A stretch of DNA of 42,884 bases from Oscillospiraceae bacterium (lineage in GTDB: Bacteria > Bacillota > Clostridia > Saccharofermentanales > Saccharofermentanaceae), in assembly GCA_902775565.1 (NCBI GenBank), contig CACYMP010000021.1:1-42884 (forward strand), written 5' to 3'. Below are positions 7,386 to 13,630 of this stretch, in pieces (positions within the stretch are counted from its first letter, which is position 1; each line of letters opens with the position of its first letter). The translations under genes were made by a program, and so were the position numbers. The notes under the pieces were generated by a model. It saw only the letters and a program-made list of their open reading frames with translations, was not told where the DNA came from and ran no database searches.

Positions 7386-8045
7386 TTATCTTCTCAGGTA
7401 TTGTGATGATACCGGGAATTCGAAATAGGTATCCGGATAAGGTTCGTTCTTTAAGGTGAAATGCCACCATTCGCAGTCGATCGGAACAAAACCGTTCCTG
7501 ACCATGACATGCTGAAGGAGCATTCTGTTCTCGTACTGTTCGTCGGTTATTCCTTTGTAACCGGGGTGCGACTTCTCACTGAAAAGATCGAAAGGACTTC
7601 CCATATCGACTTCTTTTCCCGTCTTCATGTCGAGAAGGGTGAGATCGACCGTGCTGCCTCTGCTGTGGGATGAAAGCTTGGCGATGTAACCTTCAGCGAA
7701 AAGATCCTGCTTCTGGAGATCCGGATAGAAATAGGGCTTCATCCTGATGTCCTGGTCCTCGATGCCCCACAAAACAAACTGTTTTACGGCGCAGGCGGGA
7801 CGGTAGGCGTCAAAGACCTTGATCCTGTAACCCTGAACGAAAAGCTCGTTGCTTACGGCTTTGAGGGCCCTGGCGGCCTCAACTGTCAGGATCGCGCAGG
7901 GTTCTTCGTAGCCGTCAATGCGTTCGCCTATGAAATTATAAGTGGAAAAATAGCGTATTTCCTGGATGATATTCGGGACGAGATCGGAGAGCAGGACAAA
8001 GCCTGAAGGGTCCATAGTAACGTCATTTTTGTATCCGGTTCTCAT
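7386..8045 (-). CDS. D-Ala-D-Ala dipeptidase, VanX/DdpX family (peptidase M15D)
   Basis: The zinc-peptidase motifs are complete: SSHSRGSTVDLTL supplies zinc ligands His127 and Asp134, and CEWWHF supplies catalytic Glu192 and zinc ligand His195. Arg82 in FDAYRP matches the transition-state arginine. All five positions are offset by a constant 11 from the known VanX residues (H116, D123, E181, H184, R71). It hydrolyses D-Ala-D-Ala or related dipeptides in the cytoplasm, since no signal peptide is present. There is no vanH or vanA neighbour, so this is more likely peptidoglycan recycling or nutrition than vancomycin resistance. TGAGG lies 7 nt before the ATG. A CstA carrier follows in the same operon. 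Confidence 0.92.
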   Translation of the reverse strand: MRTGYKNDVTMDPSGFVLLSDLVPNIIQEIRYFSTYNFIGERIDGYEEPCAILTVEAARALKAVSNELFVQGYRIKVFDAYRPACAVKQFVLWGIEDQDIRMKPYFYPDLQKQDLFAEGYIAKLSSHSRGSTVDLTLLDMKTGKEVDMGSPFDLFSEKSHPGYKGITDEQYENRMLLQHVMVRNGFVPIDCEWWHFTLKNEPYPDTYFEFPVSSQYLRR

Positions 8046-8137
8046 GTCAAAACCTCACAGATCGTTTCTGATGTAAGTATAGCAGACCTTTTCGGAGCTA
8101 TTTGATTATGAAGAGCAATTTAACAGGATTTTTACTC

Positions 8138-8172
8138 TTGTTAAACAATTTTCTTTGAGTTATGGATATAAT
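8138..8172 (+). promoter_or_regulatory. TetR-gene promoter region with operator-like dyads
   Basis: TATAAT at 8167-8172 is a consensus -10, about 30 bp before the regulator's start. Just upstream TTGTTAAACAA (8138-8148) is a perfect 5-bp-arm dyad. A further TTAACA near 8120 forms an inverted partner to its TGTTAA. This is where an autoregulating TetR protein would bind. No good -35 is seen at 17 bp. Confidence 0.35.
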
Positions 8173-8202
8173 TAGCATATAACCGATGAGAGGTATTTGA
8201 CA

Positions 8203-8766
8203 ATGGAAGAGAAAAAAACAGACAGAAGAACGCTTAAGACCAGAAAAGCTATATACAATGTTCTTATGGAACTTCTTACCCAGAAGAGCCTCCATAAGGT
8301 TACCGTTCAGGAGATCTCCGACACAGCGGATATCAACCGTACGACATTCTATAAGCATTTCCTCGATGTTTATGATCTCTACGACAAGTTAGAGCAGGAT
8401 ATCCTTATCGAATGGGGTATGCAGGTCCTTAAGATGCAGGACTTGAGAAGCAAGGACTTCTTCATTACTCTCGTCGATTACGTGGATAAGAACAAGAACG
8501 TTTTCAAGATGGTATTCTCTCCCAATGCGCCGAGCCAGCTCCGCACAAGATTTGAGAAGCTCCTCGACGGACTTCTTCAGAAGATCGAATCCGAGAAGAA
8601 GGGTACTGACATGAAAGATATCAAGCTCTCCTATCAGACGAGCTACCGTTCACAGGGCTGTATCGCTATCCTTTCAAGATGGATAGAAGAGGGTTCTGTT
8701 CAGCCTAAGGATTTTGTTGTGAGGGTTTTGGCCGAACTCGATTCGAGTGTCGAGAAAGTCATGTGA
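8203..8766 (+). CDS. TetR/AcrR-family transcriptional regulator
   Basis: Residues about 8-55 form the TetR DNA-binding domain, with the typical sequence KVTVQEISDTADINRTTFYKHF (helix-turn-helix) followed by DVYDLYDKLE. The C-terminal part is all helical, as expected for the ligand-binding/dimer domain, and includes a segment like the TetR_C_7 group (YRSQGCIAILSRWIEEG). I start at ATG 8203, 9 nt after AGAGG; a TTG at 8197 is too close to that site. The ligand and targets are unknown. Neighbours on both sides are on the opposite strand, so the gene stands alone; the upstream dipeptidase-CstA operon is divergently transcribed and could be a target. Confidence 0.88.
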   Translation: MEEKKTDRRTLKTRKAIYNVLMELLTQKSLHKVTVQEISDTADINRTTFYKHFLDVYDLYDKLEQDILIEWGMQVLKMQDLRSKDFFITLVDYVDKNKNVFKMVFSPNAPSQLRTRFEKLLDGLLQKIESEKKGTDMKDIKLSYQTSYRSQGCIAILSRWIEEGSVQPKDFVVRVLAELDSSVEKVM

Positions 8767-8782
8767 CGGGCGCAAAGAGTGC

Positions 8783-9337
8783 TTACTTTATCCCGGGTCC
8801 GTCAGACCCGGGTTTTTGTTTTTGACGTGACTGCTTGATCTTGTTGCGCTTGCGCTTTACCTCTTCGGCTTTGGCGATGATCTTGTCCTTCCACTCGTCA
8901 TCCTGGGCATCGAGCTGATAGGCGTCAAATCCGTATTCGCGTCCGTATGAACATATGACGGCCTCGTCATCGATATGAAGGGATATCCTGTATCTGGTGG
9001 GAACCTTCTGGGGAAGGATCTCGGACCTTCCTTTCTGGACCTCATTCAAATGCCTTGTCCCGTTGACTATTCCGTCAAACTTTATTCCGTAATGGCTGAA
9101 GAGCATCTTGATGTAGCCTATCGTTCTGAAAGAGGACGTGTATACCCACACCTCGTAGCCCATCTGCTGCAAGGTGTTGATGAGTTCCGGTGTACCCGCC
9201 CTTAATCTTTCCTTATAGAACAGATTCAAAGGAAAGGGGAGAGGGTCTTCTGTCTCGTGGGTAGCCGGATTAACGAATAAGACCTCATCCAGATCGAATG
9301 AGACTCTCATTTTGTTTTCGTCATTTTTTGCCGGCAC
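8783..9337 (-). CDS. HAD-fold phosphatase-like protein, intact member of a tandem pair
   Basis: The HAD motifs are present: FDLDEVLF (motif I, nucleophile Asp and Asp+2), VWVYTSSF (motif II) and HIDDEA (motif IV, paired acids). The C-terminus is a charged Lys/Arg/Gln helix. About 150 residues align without large gaps to the C-terminal half of the next gene upstream, showing a tandem duplication. The likely start is GTG 9337, which has GGAG 10 nt upstream and overlaps the preceding gene by 17 nt; an ATG nine codons on lacks a ribosome binding site. The overlap implies translational coupling. The substrate is unknown; the domain resembles small HAD phosphatases acting on nucleotides or protein/RNA phosphates only in general fold. 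Confidence 0.75.
   Translation of the reverse strand: MPAKNDENKMRVSFDLDEVLFVNPATHETEDPLPFPLNLFYKERLRAGTPELINTLQQMGYEVWVYTSSFRTIGYIKMLFSHYGIKFDGIVNGTRHLNEVQKGRSEILPQKVPTRYRISLHIDDEAVICSYGREYGFDAYQLDAQDDEWKDKIIAKAEEVKRKRNKIKQSRQKQKPGSDGPGIK
8792..8817 (+). terminator. Terminator of the TetR gene, inside the 3' end of the converging gene
   Basis: CCCGGGTC (8792-8799) pairs with GACCCGGG (8805-8812), followed by TTTTTG. The hairpin lies within the coding sequence of the minus-strand HAD gene, where it encodes its Gly/Pro-containing tail. Confidence 0.85.
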
Positions 9338-10211
9338 GCTTCTCTATCTCCTCGATTATCTCAATTGCCTTCTTGGACCATTCCTCCTCGGAGGCCTGGA
9401 TCGCGAATTCCTCAAACTCCTTGGTCTTGTTATGGGTCTGAAGGATAGTCTCGTTGTCGATGTGGAGCGTCATGCTGTATTTGTTGTTGATGAGCTCTCT
9501 CATGCGCGCTACGCTCTCGGAACTGTTCTGTTCACGCTTGTTCATACCGGTGATTATTCCGTCTACGTGAACCGAATAAGCTTTGAAGAAACGCTGTATA
9601 TCATCGATCGAATAGAATTCCGCCGCATAGACCCAGATATCGTAGCCGTTCTTTGCAAGATAGTAGAAAAGACCGGGTATGCCGAGTCTGATACGTTGCT
9701 TGAAACGCAGGCTCAAAGGGAAGGTGAAAGCCTTATCCTCGAGATACCGGTAGTCGGCCGGCCTGAAAACGACCTCATCAAGATCTATCGCCACGCGCTT
9801 GTCGTGCTTCGACTTTTCAAGGATCGTCTTGATGTCAGACTCGGTCGCGCAGTTGATTATCTTGATGGGAACGCGCTTTAATCCGCAACGCATTGCTGCG
9901 GCCCAGCGGTGGTGGCCGTTCAGGATAAGATACCCCTTGGGGCGGAGCTTCTCGACGGTGAGAGGCTCTTCGAAGACACGCGATTCCATCCTCATGGCAT
10001 CACGGAATTTGGTCTCGTATTCATTGATTATCCTGTAGCTGGGACCGACTGAGCTTATGGAAAACTCATCGTCGGCATTGGGATGGAGGTTGGAACATGC
10101 AGCCGTTCTGACAAGCAGTCTTTCTATCAGACTGGCGTGTACCGGGATGGAAACTCCCTTTTGCTTAGCGATGTCTTCCGCTACAAATGTATCTAACTGT
10201 GTTTTCGCCAT
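9321..10211 (-). CDS. ParB/Srx-like domain fused to a degenerate HAD domain
   Basis: Residues about 20-125 resemble the ParB/sulfiredoxin fold, with the signature YLILNGHHRWAAAMRCG (G-H-H-R where ParB has G-E-R-R and Srx G-C-H-R), which in relatives binds a nucleotide phosphate. Residues about 135-290 are HAD-like: AIDLDEVVF keeps motif I, but motif II reads VYAAEF without the Ser/Thr and motif IV reads HIDNE instead of DD. The HAD half may therefore be regulatory, or slow. I start at ATG 10211 (MAKTQL); the longer frame begins inside AT-rich promoter sequence. The ribosome binding site is weak. It forms a coupled operon with its smaller paralogue. No known family combines these two domains to my knowledge. 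Confidence 0.7.
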   Translation of the reverse strand: MAKTQLDTFVAEDIAKQKGVSIPVHASLIERLLVRTAACSNLHPNADDEFSISSVGPSYRIINEYETKFRDAMRMESRVFEEPLTVEKLRPKGYLILNGHHRWAAAMRCGLKRVPIKIINCATESDIKTILEKSKHDKRVAIDLDEVVFRPADYRYLEDKAFTFPLSLRFKQRIRLGIPGLFYYLAKNGYDIWVYAAEFYSIDDIQRFFKAYSVHVDGIITGMNKREQNSSESVARMRELINNKYSMTLHIDNETILQTHNKTKEFEEFAIQASEEEWSKKAIEIIEEIEKRAGKK

Positions 10212-10496
10212 TGTTCCACAATCTTTCCGAAAAGTGCTCTTGAACGAACAAAAATCTAAAATTATATTTACATACATTATACATCATAGTGAAAAACATG
10301 CTTCAGGGTAATGTGTTATGTGTTTGCAACTAATATGTTAATGAAGCGAAAAAACAGCCTAAAAGGGCTTGATTTCAAGTCTTTTTCAAGGCTTAATAAT
10401 TGACAAATACAAGGATTAAAAATAAAATCTGAAGTATAAAAATAAAATCATTTTGAGGCGTTAGCTATAATTCCCAAAACCAGAAAGGGGTACAAC
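10212..10496. promoter_or_regulatory. 285-bp divergent regulatory region
   Basis: Facing left are two TATAAT boxes (minus strand, 10281-10276 and 10266-10261) for the ParB/HAD operon. Facing right is the cyclic-nucleotide operon promoter. Between them is a 12-bp inverted repeat (AAAAGGGCTTGA 10361-10372 with its partner 10375-10386, two G-U pairs), flanked by an outer AGCC/GGCT pair. No gene is seen. Confidence 0.5.
10400..10428 (+). promoter_or_regulatory. Promoter of the cyclic-nucleotide operon
   Basis: TTGACA (10400-10405), a 17-bp spacer and TAAAAT (10423-10428) make the best sigma-A-type promoter in the window. A second TATAAT at 10466-10471 lies closer to the gene. The 13-bp direct repeat TAAAAATAAAATC occurs at 10417-10429, over the -10, and again at 10437-10449, a 20-bp period. 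Confidence 0.7.
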
Positions 10497-11405
10497 ATGA
10501 GTACTATCGAGAAGACATTTTCAAACGGTGAAGTCATCATCAAAGAAGGTGACAGCGGAAACAGTTTTTTTCAGATTTTAGAAGGTACAGCAACTGTATA
10601 TAAGAACTATGGTAAAGATGACCAGGTTAAGCTTACGGTTCTCACTCCCGGACAGTATTTCGGCGAGATGGCTGTAATCGAGACATATCCCCGCAGCTCC
10701 ACTGTAGTTGCAGACGGAGAAGTCAAGGTGGTTGAGATCCCCGGAGAGGATCTGAATACATACTATAGAGAGAATCCCGACGAGATCGTTTCAATCATGA
10801 AGCACCTCGGTAACCGTCTTAAGCAGCTGACGGCTGACTACAATGAGGCAAAAGGCCTTTTCACGGATATCGAGAAGGGTGCAGTCGAGAAGAAGAGCGA
10901 TTCCATTCTTACAAAGCTCAAGAAGCACATCAGCTTCTACATGTCAGGCAAGGGCAATCTCTCCAAGCCGAGCGCAGAGGCACTCCGTGAGAGCAAGGAT
11001 GTTGTTTCAAAGGGCGGCATTGAGAATGTTGAGACCTATTCCAAGGGTCAGATCATCTTCAAGCAGGGTGAAGTCGGAAAGTGCATGTACATGGTACATG
11101 GCGGTATCATCGGTATCTACAGCAACTACGGCAAGGATAACGAAGTTAAGCTTACAGAGCTCTTCCCGGTTGAGTGCTTCGGTGAGATGGGTATGATCTC
11201 AGACGAATCACGTTCTGCTACTGCTGTCGCACTTACGGACGATACAACCGTTGAGATAATCTACGCTGATGATCTCAAGAACCTTATCATCACATACCCC
11301 GTAAAGGTCGATATGATCCTCCGCCATCTGTCTCACCGTTTAAGAAATCTTACATACGATTATTTCACAACATGTAAGGATCTCTACGAGCTTTATAACA
11401 AATGA
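10497..11405 (+). CDS. Tandem cyclic-nucleotide-binding protein without an output domain
   Basis: Two CRP-type cNMP-binding domains, about 1-110 and 178-295, are joined by a charged helical linker. Each keeps its phosphate-binding cassette: FGEMAV with Glu57 and PRSST with Arg66 in the first, FGEMGM with Glu230 and SRSAT with Arg239 in the second. Each has Ser after the Arg, as in E. coli CRP. There is no helix-turn-helix, kinase or membrane segment, so it must act by protein contact. The linker is about 68 residues. AAAGGGG lies 6 nt before the ATG. The stop overlaps the cyclase start by 4 nt, so sensor and cyclase are made together; it likely reads that enzyme's product. Confidence 0.9.
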   Translation: MSTIEKTFSNGEVIIKEGDSGNSFFQILEGTATVYKNYGKDDQVKLTVLTPGQYFGEMAVIETYPRSSTVVADGEVKVVEIPGEDLNTYYRENPDEIVSIMKHLGNRLKQLTADYNEAKGLFTDIEKGAVEKKSDSILTKLKKHISFYMSGKGNLSKPSAEALRESKDVVSKGGIENVETYSKGQIIFKQGEVGKCMYMVHGGIIGIYSNYGKDNEVKLTELFPVECFGEMGMISDESRSATAVALTDDTTVEIIYADDLKNLIITYPVKVDMILRHLSHRLRNLTYDYFTTCKDLYELYNK

Positions 11406-12700
11406 TAAGTCCTGATCAGGCACAATACTTTTTTACCAACACTGAAGATTCCGTCTGCGTGATATCGTCTTCAGGAGAGGTCTTATATGCGAATCCGGCG
11501 GCCGAGAGACTCTTTGAGATCCCGGCCGACAGCAGGATTAAGATATGGAAGACCGTTCCTTTCGTTGAAGGCAATGACGATCTTATCCAGCTGTTTATCG
11601 ATTCGGTCACCAATAAGGTTGCCACACATGAAGCCATCGTTGATTATGTCAACAACGCAGGTGAGGTCAGCAATCTTCACGTCAGGATGACCTGCTATAA
11701 CCAGGATGAGATCGTCTATCTCGTTGTTATCACAAATCTTACGCAGCTTTTCAAAGTCAATTCGGCGCTCGTCAGATACACTTCTCCCGAGATCGCTGAC
11801 TATGTTCTTACCACCAAGGAAGGACAGAAGCGCGGCGGCCAGACAAAGAACGTAACTATCCTGATGAGCGATCTTCGAGGCTTCACCGCGCTCAGCGAGA
11901 AGCTCACGGCTGAAGAGCTCATTACCGTGCTCAATCACTATTTTGAAGCGATGGTAGTCTGCATCCAGAAATATACAGGTACCGTCATTGAGTTTTTGGG
12001 TGACGGTATATTCACTGTTTTCGGTGCTCCGAAGGACCTCGAAAACCATCCGACAAATGCGGTCAAATGCGCTGTCGAGATGCAGAGAGCCATGCGTGAG
12101 GTCAACGAGTGGAACAGGCAGAACGGTTACCCTGAACTTCAGATGGGTATCGGAATAAATACGGGACCTGCGGTAGTTGGAAATATCGGTTCCGAGAAGG
12201 CGATGAAGTACGGCTGCATGGGTTCCACGGTCAATGTTACCGGAAGACTGGAATCGCTTACTATCGGCGGCCAGGTCTTTGTTACCGAGAATACCGCAAA
12301 ACTCTTGAAGGAAGAGCTTGAGGTAGTGTCAGAAGGCAGCTTCCTGCCCAAGGGTGTCTCCGTAGAGCTTAAGTATTTTGAAGTATCCGGTATCGGTGAT
12401 ATCGAGATCGGTGATGATTCAGCCAACAATATCGTATGGCAGGATCAGGCGATGGACAGGGACTACGAATTCAATATTCTCGAAGAGAAAAAAGTCGGAG
12501 TCACATCGCATGAGGGAACGATCCGGTATATATCACAGAATAACAGATTTGCGCTTTTCAAGACCCATACGGAGCTTGCCGACAGGCAGAACATAATGCT
12601 CCATAAAGGTGATGAGCGTATTTATGCGAAGGTGATCCGCAAAGAAGAAAAGGGGTTTGTCATCTGCTTCACTTCGATGACGCAGACCGTAGGCTCCTGA
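11402..12700 (+). CDS. Class III nucleotidyl cyclase with PAS and PilZ-like domains
   Basis: Residues about 5-115 are a PAS domain (EDSVCVISSSGEVLYANPAA). Residues about 145-330 are a class III cyclase: metal Asp157 in MSDLRGFT and Asp201 in LGDGIF, catalytic Asn278 and Arg282 in TVNVTGRLE. The purine-selecting positions are Glu197 (Lys in adenylyl cyclases, Glu in guanylyl cyclases) and Gly271 (Asp/Thr or Cys respectively), so cAMP versus cGMP cannot be settled by eye. Residues about 365-430 look like a small beta barrel of PilZ type with a degraded D/N-x-S-x-x-G motif (RYISQNNRF). No membrane segment is present. It is translated by ATGA overlap with the cNMP-binding protein. Confidence 0.88.
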   Translation: MISPDQAQYFFTNTEDSVCVISSSGEVLYANPAAERLFEIPADSRIKIWKTVPFVEGNDDLIQLFIDSVTNKVATHEAIVDYVNNAGEVSNLHVRMTCYNQDEIVYLVVITNLTQLFKVNSALVRYTSPEIADYVLTTKEGQKRGGQTKNVTILMSDLRGFTALSEKLTAEELITVLNHYFEAMVVCIQKYTGTVIEFLGDGIFTVFGAPKDLENHPTNAVKCAVEMQRAMREVNEWNRQNGYPELQMGIGINTGPAVVGNIGSEKAMKYGCMGSTVNVTGRLESLTIGGQVFVTENTAKLLKEELEVVSEGSFLPKGVSVELKYFEVSGIGDIEIGDDSANNIVWQDQAMDRDYEFNILEEKKVGVTSHEGTIRYISQNNRFALFKTHTELADRQNIMLHKGDERIYAKVIRKEEKGFVICFTSMTQTVGS

Positions 12701-12712
12701 TCGGAGGATGAC

Positions 12713-13630
12713 ATGAAGGGGAACAGTTTTTTGGCGCTTGGCGCAGCTTTGCTGCTGTGTTCTTTTGCCGCTTCGTGCGCGTCCGGGAAACCTTCCGGTT
12801 CAAGGCCCGAGAATGACTCTTCCGTAATGATGCCCAGGTATTCTTATACTCTCAGGAATTCTGTCGAAGTCGACGGAAGGCAGGGCGTATGCGCAGAAGG
12901 CGGTTATTATTGGGTCAGCGGATCCAAGACTCTTGCAAAATACGATAAGGACTGGAAGCTCATCGCAAAGAATGACAGTCCCTTTGAAGGCTATGAGATC
13001 GAAGTCAATCACATCGGAGATATCGATGTGTATAACAACGAGCTTTATATCGGTGCGGAATATTTCATGGACGGCGTCGGAAAGAACATCCAGATAGCCG
13101 TTTATGATGCCGACACTCTGAAGCTCAAAAGGACTTTCCCGTTCGAGGAATCAAGCGGCCAGCTCGAATGTTCCGGTATCGCGATCGATACCGACAGGAA
13201 GATCGTATGGATGTGTTCATGGGTAGGCGAAGAGAGCGGAAGGTATCTTTATAAGTATGATCTCAATACCGGAAAGTATCTGGGAAAAGTTCATATGCAG
13301 ATGCCTCCGCAATGGATACAGGGTATTGCATATTATAAAGGATGCATTTACATTACAGCAGATGACGGAACCGCGGATGACAAAGAACCGGATCATCTGT
13401 ACAGGACCACCGTAAAAGACGGACAGACGAGCTGCATAGTAACGCTTGAAAGAACATTCGATGATGTTACGATGCAGGGGGAGATAGAAGGACTGACATT
13501 TGACCGTAAGAACGGGAAGCTGCTCCTTCTTTACAACAGGGGTGCAAGGATAGTCTTAGGCATGCCGCAGGGTTTCTATGACGGTTATGACCGGGAAATA
13601 TCCGAAGTATTTGAGTACGAAGTAAAATGA
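12713..13630 (+). CDS. Lipoprotein with beta-propeller-like repeats
   Basis: A type II signal peptide ends at the lipobox FAASC (Cys about 22), predicting an anchored extracellular protein. The rest is beta-rich, with repeated units of the form Y-x-x-x-L-Y-I and ...IAIDTDRKIVWMCSW..., YKYDLNTGKYLG and GLTFDRKNGKLLLLYN, like the blades of SMP-30/gluconolactonase or quinoprotein-type propellers. No catalytic residues could be identified. GGAGG precedes the ATG by 5 nt; it is 12 bp after the cyclase and overlaps the next gene by 4 nt (ATGA). It may bind a ligand or an envelope partner for the phosphodiesterase. Confidence 0.8.
   Translation: MKGNSFLALGAALLLCSFAASCASGKPSGSRPENDSSVMMPRYSYTLRNSVEVDGRQGVCAEGGYYWVSGSKTLAKYDKDWKLIAKNDSPFEGYEIEVNHIGDIDVYNNELYIGAEYFMDGVGKNIQIAVYDADTLKLKRTFPFEESSGQLECSGIAIDTDRKIVWMCSWVGEESGRYLYKYDLNTGKYLGKVHMQMPPQWIQGIAYYKGCIYITADDGTADDKEPDHLYRTTVKDGQTSCIVTLERTFDDVTMQGEIEGLTFDRKNGKLLLLYNRGARIVLGMPQGFYDGYDREISEVFEYEVK

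Noticed and set aside
7386..8045. Vancomycin-resistance locus
   Set aside because: Only the VanX-type gene is present; there is no vanH, D-Ala-D-Lac ligase or VanRS pair beside it.
9312..9881. A 189-codon plus-strand frame
   Set aside because: It is antisense to the two HAD-domain genes, whose shared motifs prove the minus strand is coding.
11483..12049. A 188-codon minus-strand frame
   Set aside because: It is opposite the PAS and cyclase domains, where the catalytic residues are all on the plus strand.
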